Below are positions 1-13,000 of a DNA stretch of 64,000 bases, piece after piece. This DNA comes from Phytoseiulus persimilis (taxonomy: Eukaryota > Arthropoda > Arachnida > Mesostigmata > Phytoseiidae), in the NCBI GenBank assembly GCA_037576195.1, contig CM075104.1, positions 19,236,211-19,300,210 on the forward strand. Direction: 5' to 3'. The position numbers were made by a program, and so were the translations under genes. Every line of letters begins with the position of its first letter. Position 1 is the first letter of the stretch. Under the pieces are notes generated by a model. It saw only the letters and a program-made list of their open reading frames with translations, was not told the origin of the DNA and searched no databases.

Positions 1-3000
1 GCTTTCGGGCACCTTTCAATGGAGCGATACATCATTCTATCAGATTTCATCCGCCCCCTCCCAGTGCACCCATCCCCCAGCACACCTCTCGGACGATGGT
101 ACGACTGCGCGAACGTGCCCAGCCGAACCATCAAGTTCCTGCACTGCATATTCAACGCGGTCAGCTTTATACACGATCTTGACATTGCTGGGTCGCTTGA
201 GACGAACGGACGGCTGGGCCCTCCGCTGCATCGAGAACCGTGCCCTCGCCGTTGAAATCTCCGAGAACTGAGCTTTGCCAACTCGATGAGTGAGCTAGGT
301 GTACGATCCAACAACGAGCCGATTTGGCTCTTGTTCGTTGTTGCTGTTGTTATCATGGAGCCTGGCGGCGCTAACCATTAGGACAAATGCGGACGCTGGA
401 AAGTCCCGAAGCCGAGCCGAACGTCACCGGGCTCGTTTGTGTCTGTCTCCCTCGGGTTTGCGAGCTCGTTTCTATTGGGAGTAAAATGGTTGCTAAATGA
501 GATACCATTAACTCGCTAACTCGGTTCCGACTCCTGACTTCGACCTGACGTCGCGCTGGGCGTGTCGTGATAGATGCTCCAGCGATGGGTAATGTGTTTT
601 AGGAAAAGAACTAGTTCGTCTGTTCGTTCGCCCGTCGTGCGTGAGACCCTCTGTCCAGACGGTCTCCGCCGAGTCCGTCGCCGGAACAGATGAATTCGGG
701 TGGTTTCTCGCGCCTCGAAACAGAACTCTGTATCGACAACGCGGTCCGATGGACGCCTCTCTCGATGTAGACCGAGATTCTCTGATGAGCTCGATGATTC
801 GAGGTCGAGAGTCATTTCATTCACGGATACATGCTGGCCATTAACGACTCGCCAACTAGTTCGCAGAGACAATCGAACCGAGTCGCGGCGCGGCAAGAGC
901 CTCCTCGGGAGGCTTCCAGCGTTTATTGGTCCGACGATCGGAGCAAATCAGGCGCTCCCTCGCTTCTTGACGCTAACGGGGCAGAGGCGAAATTCGAGGC
1001 ATTTTTATTGAGGAGTCTTTCACAGACAGCTCTCTTTCCCGACTGCTTGGCGAGCGGGTTATCTATTTGTGGCTGCTTCTGACACTTGTGCAGAAAAGAG
1101 GTTGCCGCCAAAGCTCGCCATAAACTCGAAAATGTCAGCGGGAGGAAGTGTCGCGATCCTCGCCCGCCGGAACGAACGGGGCTGCGTTCTGCGCTCGATT
1201 CGCGCTAATCGCGCGCGGGCGAAAGACTCGTCGAAAAAGCGTTGAGACGGAAAGAACGGAGCGAGAACTTCAAATGGTCAGACGCTAAGATCCACCAATG
1301 TTCCTGCTCAACGGAACGTCCTGGAAATTTCGAGGTGTTCGTCGATGTCGAGGAGAGAGCAGAAGGCGAGGAGATTCCGGAATAGATCATTGTGTCCCGC
1401 GAGGATCGACGGGAACAATTGCCTGGGAACGGAGCCCTTGGTTTTGAATGAGCACGGGGGAGTTTTTATTGAGTCCTCGGCTACAATATTGTATGCAAAT
1501 GGGCCTGTTGTCGACAGGAGCACGCTATTTCTCGCGCTTTAGACACTGTGTTGCCCCGATGCTGATGAGTTGTCTTTCTCCTTGAGCGAGAACGATACGC
1601 GTTCTCAGAAACCCTCAAAAAGGCTCGGGGAGAGCCACCGACCGGAAATTTATGCACCCGGCAATCTCGTACGGCAATCTATCCCGCGCGAAGTGTTTCT
1701 CGATACGAGCCGGATCCAGTTCTTAGTCGCCGAAACGCTATTTGCGGTCCTATCCTACTAGCACACACATCTTGTGGGAACCGTTCGTCGACTTCGTCAT
1801 CTTTCTCATCCTCAAAGTTCGGGTTGACCGGGACGACCAAAGTGGGCTTGTCGGCCGCGACAATCCCCCCTCCCTCCCCCCTGGAAGAACGTGTGACCGA
1901 CCGAATCGACGTCGAGTGGAGACCGTCTCGAGCGGCAGGTCGCAGCGAAACGGTTTTGCAGCGCGCGGAGAGAAGCTTCGGAATTGATTGTTGGGTCTGC
2001 ATGCACGCCGAGGAAACAGCATCGGATTCCAATTATTGCCCCGTTGTTGCGGCAGTGTGCACGCGCTGAGCTAAAACCGGTTCCGTAGTTGTGCTCCTGG
2101 TCGAGGAGTCGTAAAGCGCAACGGGAAGAGAAGAAAGCAAGCAATCCCCTTTAATCCGCTCATTAGTCCGATTGAAGTCAATGTTTTGCTCGGTCGCGAG
2201 TTGGTTGGAGCTCGGAGCGAGCGCGCGAGTCAGCCGTCTCCCGGCATCCGGCCGGCTTGTTGCAGCCAGACATTGTTTCGCATTCTGCCCGCGAATCTAT
2301 TCCGCTCCGCAGACGGAGAAGTTTTCATTCCGCTGCTCCGTTGAGCGCTCCGTGCAGTCCCCCCGAAGTGAACGTATGCGGTTAAAGGCGTCCGCGGGGC
2401 TCGTATGAGTCTACTGAGTGAGTGAGTGAGCGTGCTCGGAGACCGTGCACGGAAATATGGCGGATGTGGGCTACGTTTTGAACAGCGTACCCAGCTCCTG
2501 CACGGCGCAGCGTGCAGAGACTGCATAAGACGCGCACGGACCGGGCACGTAGCCGTCCGAGGAGGATGTTCCGAGTCAACGTGTCCTCTCTCGCCCTCCG
2601 CCGTTTGATAAGATTAAGTAATGACACGAAGCAGCCTCGAACTGAGTTTGCCTGGTGCCACAGGCGCTCGATTTGAGCGGGCCTGATTTTTTCCGCTTCC
2701 CCTGTTGTCTGTGAGCGTGCGTACGTTTCTTTTTTCTGTTGAGCAGTTCCACTCATTTTTTCTGTTCCGAAACGCTCGGTGTCCAGACCCGTGTTTTCGG
2801 GACTACTGGGACGAAGGAGAGTGCGGAGACGAAGGAAGGCAATTGGGTGGAACACGGTGGGAGCTCAGAGGCTCAAGACTGGAGACTATAGAGCTGAGTG
2901 CCGCCGCCGCACCTGCTCCTGGAAAACGTATTGTACTGAGCGAAACCTCGATAGGAAAAAAGGAAAAATGGTTTCGAGCTCCACAGGGATTTCAAATCGG

Positions 3001-3990
3001 GCGGGTACTTTTATCTGTTCCGTGGGAACGTTCGAACACTTTGGGCGAACTTCATTCCACGTCCCGACCGCAGATGACGTGGAGTCGACAGCATCTGTGG
3101 AATTGACTCAACATCGATCTGAGCCAGCACCGAACCCAGCGGAATTCCTCTCCCGTCGCGGGCCCGGATGCGTCAACGCGAGCTCTCCAATGATTAAAGG
3201 TCGACCGTGAGCCGGGACCCTGGAAGGGTTTTCTTTGAACGTAACGCTCCTTTCAGGATTCCGCAACCTGTTCCCTCTGTGTGCTCGGAGCCACTATCAG
3301 CTCTCCACGTCGGGTGTGTCTCCCCCGCGTGTGAGGGAAGGCTCGGGCCGTCGAAGGAGTAATCTTTCGGACAAGAAACATTGGGGACATTTACGAGCCG
3401 ATGGCGGCGTCACACCGGGCTCCGTAGATCAGCCCTGCCGAGTAATCAAGGGAAATCGGAGCAATTATCATCATGATCTATTCATTCGATCATTAAAGCA
3501 GATGCCTCCGGTGACCGCCGCGTCGTTCTCCCGCACCTGTCCCCCGCCTCCCGCTCGGCGACTCGTTTCCCAAGACTGACCCTAAGCGTCCGCGTCGGGA
3601 ACGTCTCGCTCGAGTTGGACGACAGTGAATGCTCGTCGAAGTCCATCCCAACCGCGCGTCCAACCCACGAAGCAGTCAACCAACCAGCCGTGCCACAAAC
3701 CTAACCTCCTTCCCTCCCTCGAAAAGGGGAGAGGGCGGTGCGGGGTGAGAGAGTTGTTTCCATCCGAAGAACCGCGTGGAGTCTTCTTCTCAGATCGGAC
3801 TGAAGCCTAGCGCCACTCAGTCGGAGCTTGTTTTTGTCCTCATCGACTGTCACTTCCGCCACTCTCGATTCTTCGATCAGCTGCCCGGTACCGCGGAACG
3901 ATAACAGCTGCTCCGACGGTGGACCGCGTTGGAACTCTTCGTTAAGTTAACACAGTTTCTCGATTAGGACTAGGATAGTGAGTGTCAGTG
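1..3990. other. Upstream flank and presumed 5' UTR/promoter region of the receptor gene
   Basis: No open reading frame here resembles a known protein, and long overlapping frames on both strands are what G+C-rich noncoding DNA gives. The last stretch before the ATG must hold the 5' UTR unless a further upstream noncoding exon exists. A TCAGT initiator-like word lies at 3817-3821, but no TATA box or convincing downstream element accompanies it, so no promoter is called. Pyrimidine-rich runs occur near 1866-1880 and 3700-3720. Confidence 0.5.
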
Positions 3991-4084
3991 ATGAGATTGT
4001 GCTGGATCTTCACTGTGGTGACCCTGGTGGGGTTACACCAAACGCTGGGCCACCAGGTGAAAGAAAAACTCCGGATACCGATCG
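3991..4084 (+). CDS. iGluR exon 1: start codon and signal peptide
   Basis: Encodes residues 1-31 plus the first base of codon 32. The ATG at 3991 is chosen because an in-frame TGA lies just upstream at 3979-3981 and no other in-frame ATG intervenes. Position -3 is a purine (G). Residues 1-20 are a typical secretory signal: short charged start, then the hydrophobic core WIFTVVTLVGL, with likely cleavage near Gly20/His21. The donor is ATCG|GTAAGT, phase 1. The mature chain begins near HQVKEKLRIPIG, as expected for the start of an iGluR ATD. Confidence 0.88.
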
Positions 4085-7000
4085 GTAAGTCTTTTGAAAA
4101 CGAGCGCGCTCGCGCGGATCAGACACGGATTCCGGCTGGAACGCGTTCAATGAAATCTCTGAATGGACCCGGTGAATGACGGAGACTGGACGGGGCGGCA
4201 TTCCGACGAGCGGAACAGCCCGAAGAGCTCATTGAATAAGCTGCCTCAGAGGATCTTCTGATGATGGAGGATGATCAGCCGCCCGCTGATAATTCATCAG
4301 TCGGGCGCGCGGCGCAAACAACGTTCCTCAATACTCTCGAGATCGCTCCGGGAAACCTGCGCTCTGCATTAACATATCTCCTCGAATAGGAAATGATCCT
4401 CGATAGAATAGCTCTGCTCTGCGGCTCCAGTGATGCTCTGACGTCGACGCAGACGACGTTAGTTCATCATCTGTCGGCGTGAAGCTGGCACCGCGAACGA
4501 ACTCTTTTCTGCTCTAGTTCGCGCCGAAGATGTTGCCGTCTCCTGATTCGAACCATGATTGTGAACTGCGCCGATCGAAGTTACGTCGCGCGCGCGGACA
4601 GGTTATCGCGAGCCCGGGATCGGAACAACCGCGCCGCTGCTCGAACATTGATACGAACACTCGCGAGGAGCGAATTTGCGCTGTAACAGTCATGGCCGTT
4701 GTCGAGGAGGAACGATTCGCGCGAATTTTCATCGGGAGGGGGGGGGGGGGGGGTGTGGAGGGATATCATTCTGTGTGAAGCTCACCGAGCAGCAGCCGAA
4801 GCGGCAGAGTACGCTGTGCGAGTCATTGGCGGCGGAATCGTTGTCCGTGAAACGCGGAAAGCTCCGCGATCGACGTCGGATTTAGCTTGCCATGAATCTT
4901 CATCTTGAGATCTCGCAAAAAGCTCTCCTCACGACGGCTGTTCTCTAAATGTCCCTGTCGGCTTCCCTTTTTAGGAGGCTCGGGAAAAAATTTACACGGG
5001 ATGCCTGTTTGCGCGACCTGGGTCTTCACCGGGACTGTGCGCGTCGCTCTGCGGGAGAGATTCCGAGCGGCTCGGGCCGGAGCGGGAGTGGGGGCGGGGA
5101 AAAGCGCAAAAGTTGTTATTTCGTGAGCGAGGCGGCTTTGAACAGCGTAAGGAACTTGCGCTTGAGTTTCCGGCGACAAGCCGGCTCCGAACGGGCAAAG
5201 CCATGTATGTACTCGACAAGAAGGCTCTCATGATACCACATTTGCGTTATCCTCCTCCGGCTTCTTTTCTATCTTCTTCGTCTGCGCAGAGAGGAACGAG
5301 CAAAGCACTGATAAGCCTTTGCTTATGGGAGTTCCAGGCCGGCCTCTTCTCATCCTGTTTATTCTTTTTGGCGTCGAGTTCCGGTTCGAACCGACGGGGC
5401 TGAGTTCGGTATTTCTTTGCAGTGCGCTCTTCCCTCTTTTTCTGTTTCTTCCTCTTTCAGAGGTCTTGGGGGAGTCTTTATGTAAATGCCGCCTGGCCGA
5501 CCGAACGGCGAGCCGGCTTGCTGCCCGACAAGCACGCTATGCGGCGAGCTTGCAACGCTCCAAAAACACCAGCCAGTTAGCTGGCCGGCTTTCGTTCAAA
5601 TGTTTTGCGTTCTCGAGCTGAGGACGAGTTTATCATTCGAGACGGATGGCTGACAATCTGTCCGTCGGCAGTGGAGCGGGCGCACAATAAAGCGAGGAAC
5701 TCCGGTGAGTAGATCTCTCAGACAAGGGTACGAGCGCTGACTGAGCGACGTGCGAGCCTCTCACGAGCGAATGAAGCTCTCCGGGAGTTCTGACGCTCAA
5801 CGGCTAACGCTTAACGGCTGACGCTCAACGTCTATCGGAGAAAACCTGTGGCGCGATCCTCGATTTTTATGGAATCCTGATTGCTCGACGGAGACGTCGG
5901 CGGGAGCGTGAGGAGTTTCACGAGGATCCGGACGAGCGCGATGATCTTCCCGGTACGATCCTCTCCGCCATCGGTGGTTAACCGGTTAAAATCACAATGG
6001 CCTCCACTCGGCCGAGCCGTAATCGAATTCCTCGTCAAAGTCCATCCTGTGCGTCAACACTTGGAACTTCAGAATGATCGCGCGTTCGCCCTCGACCAGA
6101 GCTCTCGTTAGCGGAGAGAAGCCGACGGTCAGTTGTTGCGCGCGGTCTCGGAGATAGTTTTGCAATGCAAAGTGCCGATCGGAAAATCCCGCGAATCCGG
6201 CTCTTCCTCCGAACGAGCGATCGAGGGACGCTCTGGAAACACTGGAAGGGAACCTTTCGAATCGTTTGCTGTCCGCAGAGTCCGTGTGTTTAACGATCTC
6301 CTCCTCCGATCGCTCTCGGCATCCAGCGTCCCTCTCTTCAAACCGTTCGATTTTTCCAATCATCTTCCCCCTCCGGCCGTTGAAAGAGAGCCCCGCTGCC
6401 GAAAGCCCTGGAAAACAATGAGCAGTTGCTTGTGCTCGGAATCCAATCAAAGCAGAGGGAGGAGAGGAGATCGCCAACCGGGTTCCTCCCGAGAGGAACG
6501 GCGATGGATGTACGCGTACGAACTGACAGGAGTTGCGATTGGCTGATACATCGCTCGACGCGACAACAGACGACTCCCTTTAGGAGGTGGCTGGTGTTCT
6601 GGCAGAAACCACAGGTTCCAGTCTCTCAAGCTGTGCGGCTTTCCTCAGCAGCGCTTAGTCAACACTCTTTAATGTACGTTTATGTAAATCGAGTCCTAAC
6701 TGCTCTCCGTGGAGCTTTCATACTTTTATGGTCCCTGCTCGGGATTGACGTGCTCGCCTCCTCTCCCCGGCGACTCGGTGTCCGGCCCTGTCTCGGGCTA
6801 AGCGAAGTCTCGACCCCGAAGCAACAAAGGCGGCGGCGTTCGAGATAGACGCGTTGTGTGGCTTATGTAGTGTCTTAGGTGTCTCGGGGGCGTCGCGGAC
6901 CCCACAGAGGTTTACAAGCGAGTAAACATGACTCTTAATGGCCGCTATTCCTTCCTCTCGCCGGACTCTTCCTCTCCGGCTGCGCGCGCCAAGAGTTGGG

Positions 7001-10000
7001 GAGCGCAACGTCGACAACACTGTAACTCCCCATGTCTGTTAGGAATTAATTTTCGGGAGGAGGAACATCAGCAGCGGCGATTGCCATCTAGCCGAACGAT
7101 TCGCGAAGGCCGCCATCTTGTGTCGAAAAGATTGCTGAACGATATCCACGCGGCCGTCGTGATGACTTACTCGATCGATTCCTTTTCCACCGGGACGGCG
7201 CTCTCTCTTCAGTAATACGTAGACAACGATGCCGAGTTGCCGGCGCTCGTTGATGTGACTCAATGATGGTGCGCCTGCTATCGGATTCGTCTGTGATGCG
7301 CGCGTCTGCGAGCTTCGGCTCGGCTACGTAATTGATTCATAAGCTCGCTTTCGTTCGCGTGTCCCTGGAGGTCGGAAGTGAGATGAGTTAGATAGAGGCC
7401 GAGTAAAAAGGAGAACGAAAAAAAAAAACGCCGCAGTTGCAAACAGATAAAACTGACAGCACTCAAAGCCCGTCCGCTCGTCTACCATCGCAATGTGTTC
7501 CAGGACGCGCTGATCCCTCTCGACTCGCTTTCCGCCTGTTGGGGGGAAGGGCGGAGGCTGCCGCACGGACCGACCGAATGGCGCGGGCTCGCGTTCCTAT
7601 CTGCGGAAAACGAGTTTCAGCCAGAGGCTCATTTTTCAAGCACGATTCTTGATCCGGGCAGCGAATCGTTCGCGCTCGCCAACATATTCTGCCTCACTAG
7701 CCGAATGCGTCGGGAAAAATCGTCCCCTCTGTTCATCCTCGCGATGAAACGAGGAGCGCATTCAGGGAGAGGGCATCCGTGGAGTCTCACTTGAACCTCA
7801 GGTTTTCCCTATCAGGGAAATAGTGCAGCCCGTGATTTCCACTCTTCGATTCCCCCAAGAAATGTCGTGACATCCGGCGCAAAAATCAATACTAACGCTC
7901 ATAATATTCGGTGGCGATAAGAGTGACTTCTCATGAGTTTCAATCGATGATGAATCCCCTTCCAGAAGACGCACAAGGAAAATTAGGTATTCATGATGCG
8001 TTTCAAGATTGATTGAGCGGTTTTGGCTGGGAATACGTGAAAACTGAGATTTTGACTCCCTGTTTTCGCGTCAGCATCGTTGTTTCAAGAACGAAGGAGT
8101 TGAATTATCGTGCGACCAGAATCGCCACTTCGACCGCCTTTGTTTTGACTGTGGAAAGCGAAGTGTTTTCTGGAAGTGTTCCATCTCTCCCACACGTACC
8201 GGCGCAAAATCAAACATGTTCGGACATGCAGCAGGGTACCCAAGCTTCGGATGAGCGCATCTGAAGGCTGGATGAAGTCCGCAGATTCCGGCGGTGGTTT
8301 CATCTGTTCCGCGTGACTTCCAGAAGCGGAAATCAAGCTCCCGGTACGACTGAAAAACGTCTAGTCGCCCCTGAACGCGGTTAAGGTTATCCGCATCCTC
8401 CCTGAGAAGGAGGTGTCGACGTCCCCCTCCCTCCTCCTGTCCAGACCTCCTCCGTGTGAAGAACCCAGAGCTCGACCCCGGTTGACCGAAAAACGGAACA
8501 GTGTTGCGTTGTGTTTCGTCCCCGCTTACCTCTCTCCGGCATCTCTCTCAAACGAGGGGATGAGCTATGAGAGCCTCACTGAGTTCGAAAAAGTACTTTC
8601 CAGACCGCAGTTTTCGGCCTCGGCAGCTCAGAGAAACTGAGCTGGCCATAAAGAATGTGAGTTCAAGTTCAGAGGAAGAAAGTGATTTTTTCTCGAAGTC
8701 GTCCCCGATGTTCGAACGCGGCGCCGCAAAGTATCCGCATCTCCAACTGGATGCGTTGGAGCTCAGACGTCTGGACGTCATTTCGAACAAAAACGACAGT
8801 GACTCAGCCCGCCTGGCAGATTTTGTCGAGTTCGAGCGAATTTCCCGAAGCGATTCACACAAATCCTCCGAAAGGATATAAACAAGACTCTGACTGACTG
8901 ACGGGAAACCGGAATATATGTTCGTTCTCACTCTGTGGGGTCCGCTCGGTCGGTCAATCGCGCGCTTGATCCGTGCGTCGTCTAGTCGGCCGGTGGGTCG
9001 GTCGGTCGGCTCACCAGATTCCTGAGGTTGGTCCTGACAGTTAGAGTCGCGGGCTGATTCGGCTCGTTCGTTCAGCGCGGCAAGTGACATCTGAATCACG
9101 TTTATGGCCGACCAGTGCGACGAATCGATGGAGGGCGTTAGCAGAACCAGAAAGCAGCAAACATTCCGAGAGGCGCTACAGCTGCCGACTCTAGCGTCCT
9201 CGGTTCTTCGAGATCGTCAACAACAGCACCACAAGATCATCGATTGGAATTCTTAGACCCTCGAGACGGTCGTTCCATTCGTTCATAGCTCAGTTCGAGC
9301 AGCTCCTCAGCTCTTCCAAGGGTTCACGCACTGTTCCATCTCGACAAAGAACTCTTCTTGTCTCGGAACGGCGGCGGCTACACTGTGCCGCGAGTATCCG
9401 CTCCCGCGAACGCGTCTTCTATCCAGAACTTGGGTCCTACGAGGCGCTCAGCTGTCGTTTCGTATGCCGTTCTCTCCGTCTGTCGTCCTGTCCATGCGAA
9501 GGCTATTAGCATCCAATGGGGACCGGTAGTCGTCGTAGAATGTCGTAGATGATCAAACTGATCAGATCAAACTCATCTGTCTCTCGTTCGAGTTGCCTGG
9601 GGCCTCGTCGGCCGCCGGTTCGGCGGATGCTGTCGTGCCCGCACCGCTCATTGCCCGCCGCGCAGCCGCCTATACGATCCGCGGTTTTTCCGCAGAAAAA
9701 ACATTGCTACGCGATGGTGAAACGGAGGGGACGCGCGCCTCGACACCTAATAATATTATTGATAATTATCATAAGCGCTAATTATTTCGGCCCGTCGGTA
9801 CTTAACGTAAATAGGTAGTTGCTCCGTCCCGTTTCGGACGAACGAGCATCGGAGCCACGATCTCACCTGAGGACGCGGCGATCGAAGAACGCGATGCCTT
9901 CGATGGGTTCTCGTCATGGTTCCGCGCGGTGCGATTCCAACGAATCGGATGATGTTCATCGTGCGGAGCAACTTTGCTTTTCTCCTCCGAGAGGCCGATG

Positions 10001-13000
10001 AGCCGTTATCAGAAGTGAAAAATAATTGTATCGCCGAAAGAGCCCGTTACGGCGAGACAAGATGCTCCTGTTTTCATAGCTCGGAGCGAAGAGTTTTTTC
10101 CCTTAAAAGTTTTATGAGCGACCAAAGACGAGGACACGATGAACCGCTGAGGGCAAGACCGAATGAGTTCAAGCAAAGATCTGATGATGGCGTGGAGGGA
10201 GGCGGGCGGGCGGGCGGTCGGTCGGTCGGCCATCCGAGCGAAGAGTGAGGCGAGGAGGCAAGCTCGGCGAACTCATTGAGACAACTTAAGCCTCTTGTCT
10301 TATCGCTCTTGCGCAGAACCGGCGCCGGATTACTTCGCCGAAAGGGGATTCGTCCTCATCGCCGCCGCCACTGTCAAGGGCTTGAAAAAGTCAGGGCTAG
10401 GAAAATTAAGTACATTATTAAGTGTTTAAATAATTAACAGTTGCGGCGGGAGTAGCTTCTGCCCTGTTCCTCATAGTCGTCGTCGTCGTCAAGCCTGCCC
10501 CCCCCCTCCCCCACCTCTCGCTATCGCGTCTGCCCCTCCGGTTCCCATCGCCGCTCTGTCGCGCTCGCTCTCCCGCCCTTCTTGGAAAAGCAGGAAAAAA
10601 CGTTCGCGTCAAGGAGTAACGAGCTGACGGGGACGAACTCTGGAATCGGGGCCTCCTCCTTCCGTTGTCGTCCTTCTGCCCATCTCCTGTTTAACGAGTG
10701 GCCCAAGGAGAGAAGATGTGACCGGAGAAGACTTCATAAGGACGAATGAAAGCGGAGAAAGCAGCTCTGATAACTCCCTCAGGCAGCAAAGCGCGCAGCT
10801 ATTCCTTCCACCATCCAGACTGGCAGCAGGCGCCGATCCACCTCATTCGTCGGCTCGCTCGTCGTTTTCTCTTTTCATTTAATTACTAAGACTCCTAGGC
10901 GAGCTGGCCTGAAACCCGTGGGGACGGGCAACGTTTGTCTAAGTGCGTCGGAGATCTGCTCTGGCAAAGCCGTTTCCAGCCGTCGATTCCTCGATGAATA
11001 AATCAATTGGTCGCATTATCAATTACTGGAAAACTCTCACCACGGTGGTGAGTTCGGCTTCCGGAGTGCTCTCCTTGAAACTGACAAGCTTGGGAGTATA
11101 AGAGACCGTGACCTTCCATGCAAGTAAAAACCTCAGCTCCCACGATGTCGACGTTGGCGTTAGCGAGCTGTACGTCAGGAGCCCGCTCCCAACGAAACTC
11201 TCGTTAACGGGTTCGCGGGAAAGTCATAGTTCGAGCGGAAATAATCATTATCAGGGAAGCAAGGCCTGTCTTCCACATCTCAAATAGATCCTGGGCTTCG
11301 ATCTTCTCGTCTCGAAGTTGAAAGCATCAGTCGTAATATCAAGCCTTAAGCGAGCTGCCCAAGGAGGCGAGAATCTTCTGAATTATTCCCGTCCACCCCC
11401 GCGTGGGGGGTTCTCCTAGCAGCCAGAGTAGCGCACCAGGATATCACTTCGTTTCTGACGCAGTTACGGTGTCGATGCGGATGGATTCGGTTATCCGACC
11501 GGTCCCAACGGTGTTCGCGAACACGCTGACTTCTCTGACGCTTACCGTCAAACATTCTGAGACGCTCAAAGTTATTCAATGGGCGAGTATTCGATTCGAT
11601 TGAATCCCGTTTCTCTGAACTAACAACAAATGTCAGAGTCGGTTTTCGCTGTCGGCTCGGAGCGTTGTCGTGAAGAAACCCGTGGACGTGTGCGGTCGGT
11701 ATCGGAACTGCAGCGGGGGAAAAACGATGATGAAACGAGCAAAGTGGGAAAAAGAAAAATTGGTTTCACAGGATGCTGCTGCTAACCAGGAAAAAGTCAT
11801 AAATCTGCATCAGAAGCCCTCTTTCAGACGTGGTTTCTCTCCGTTCTCTTCTGACACTCCTTGCTCATCTTTCTTCCCCTTTTCCCGGCTCCCCATATCA
11901 CCGAGTCGATCCTCGACTGCCATATGGAACAGATTGCTGTTTCAGCGCACCAACTGCCTGACTGGGAGATCCAGCACGCTCGGCTGTGCCGGCCGCTCGA
12001 TTATCTCACGCTATTCGCTCCTCTATCATTTTTTATTCGATGTGTGTTATTCTCTCAGGGGCTCTTTGACTTCTCTTGATCTCGCCCCATTAAGCCTTTG
12101 TCGATGCCCAGATATTAATTTCTGCTTCAACCGTCCCGCCTTCACTTGTGGAGCTTGGCGAGAAGAGCTCTGCTCAACGACACTTTCGCTACAGTGTTCA
12201 GAGAAGTGCACGTCGGCTGGCTCCGTTCGAACATGAGACCCGAGATAACCCGAGGCGCACATGCGGAGCGCAACTGCTAGCGGCATGCAATGTTTCCAGA
12301 AAAGCCCCTGGTCCGCCTCAACCCATTCGAGGGGGTTTCCGGCCTGGGTGGGCAAAGCGAAACAAATCAGCGCCGCCGCTCGGGTATTAGTTTCAGTTTC
12401 ACTGATTCGTTTCGGGGAGCGCGCCCTGATCGAAATCGAATACGGTCTAACTTGAGCGACGCTCAACTAGGTGGATCGATGAAAAGGAATAGACAGGGGC
12501 GAGCGAATTGAACAACGCGTCTAACATGCTCTCCGCCTAATGAGAATTCATTTGTGCGCGTCTGCAAGCGGGCGAGTAAGCGGGGACGAATATTTTCGGA
12601 GTCGACCGACGAGCCCACCATTCAACCTACCGAGCAACGGGCAAACGTACGAACGAACGAGCGGGCGGGCGGGCGGACGAACGAACAGAATCCGTTTCCA
12701 GGATCAGCTCCTCCTTAGATGATCACCTCTCTTTTTCGGCTTGCGGGCCTCCACAGGATTTTCTCTAACGACACTAGTCGTCAGGATTTGCAGCTCAGGA
12801 TCTTGGGATTCTTTCCTTCGGATCCAGGGACGGGACACGCGTGACTTGCCCGAAATACCGACGAATATAGATACGCACGCCCACGGACATAGGAATGGGG
12901 AATAACATGCTCCACACCGTATGTGAATCAGTGTTCTCCGGCAACGGAACAAACTCCAACTGTGCGCGGACCACGTCCACGTTTTTGCTTGAACTTCGAG

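Noticed and set aside
3817-3821. TCAGT initiator-like word upstream of exon 1
   Set aside because: A five-base word is expected by chance, and no matching downstream promoter element is seen at the right spacing.
5375-5405. CGGTTCGAACCG, resembling a B box
   Set aside because: It is a short palindrome without the rest of a tRNA.
8567-8881. 104-codon Ser/Glu-rich plus-strand frame
   Set aside because: Looks protein-like, but the opposite strand is open even longer (183 codons), no splice context is clear, and there is no recognised domain.
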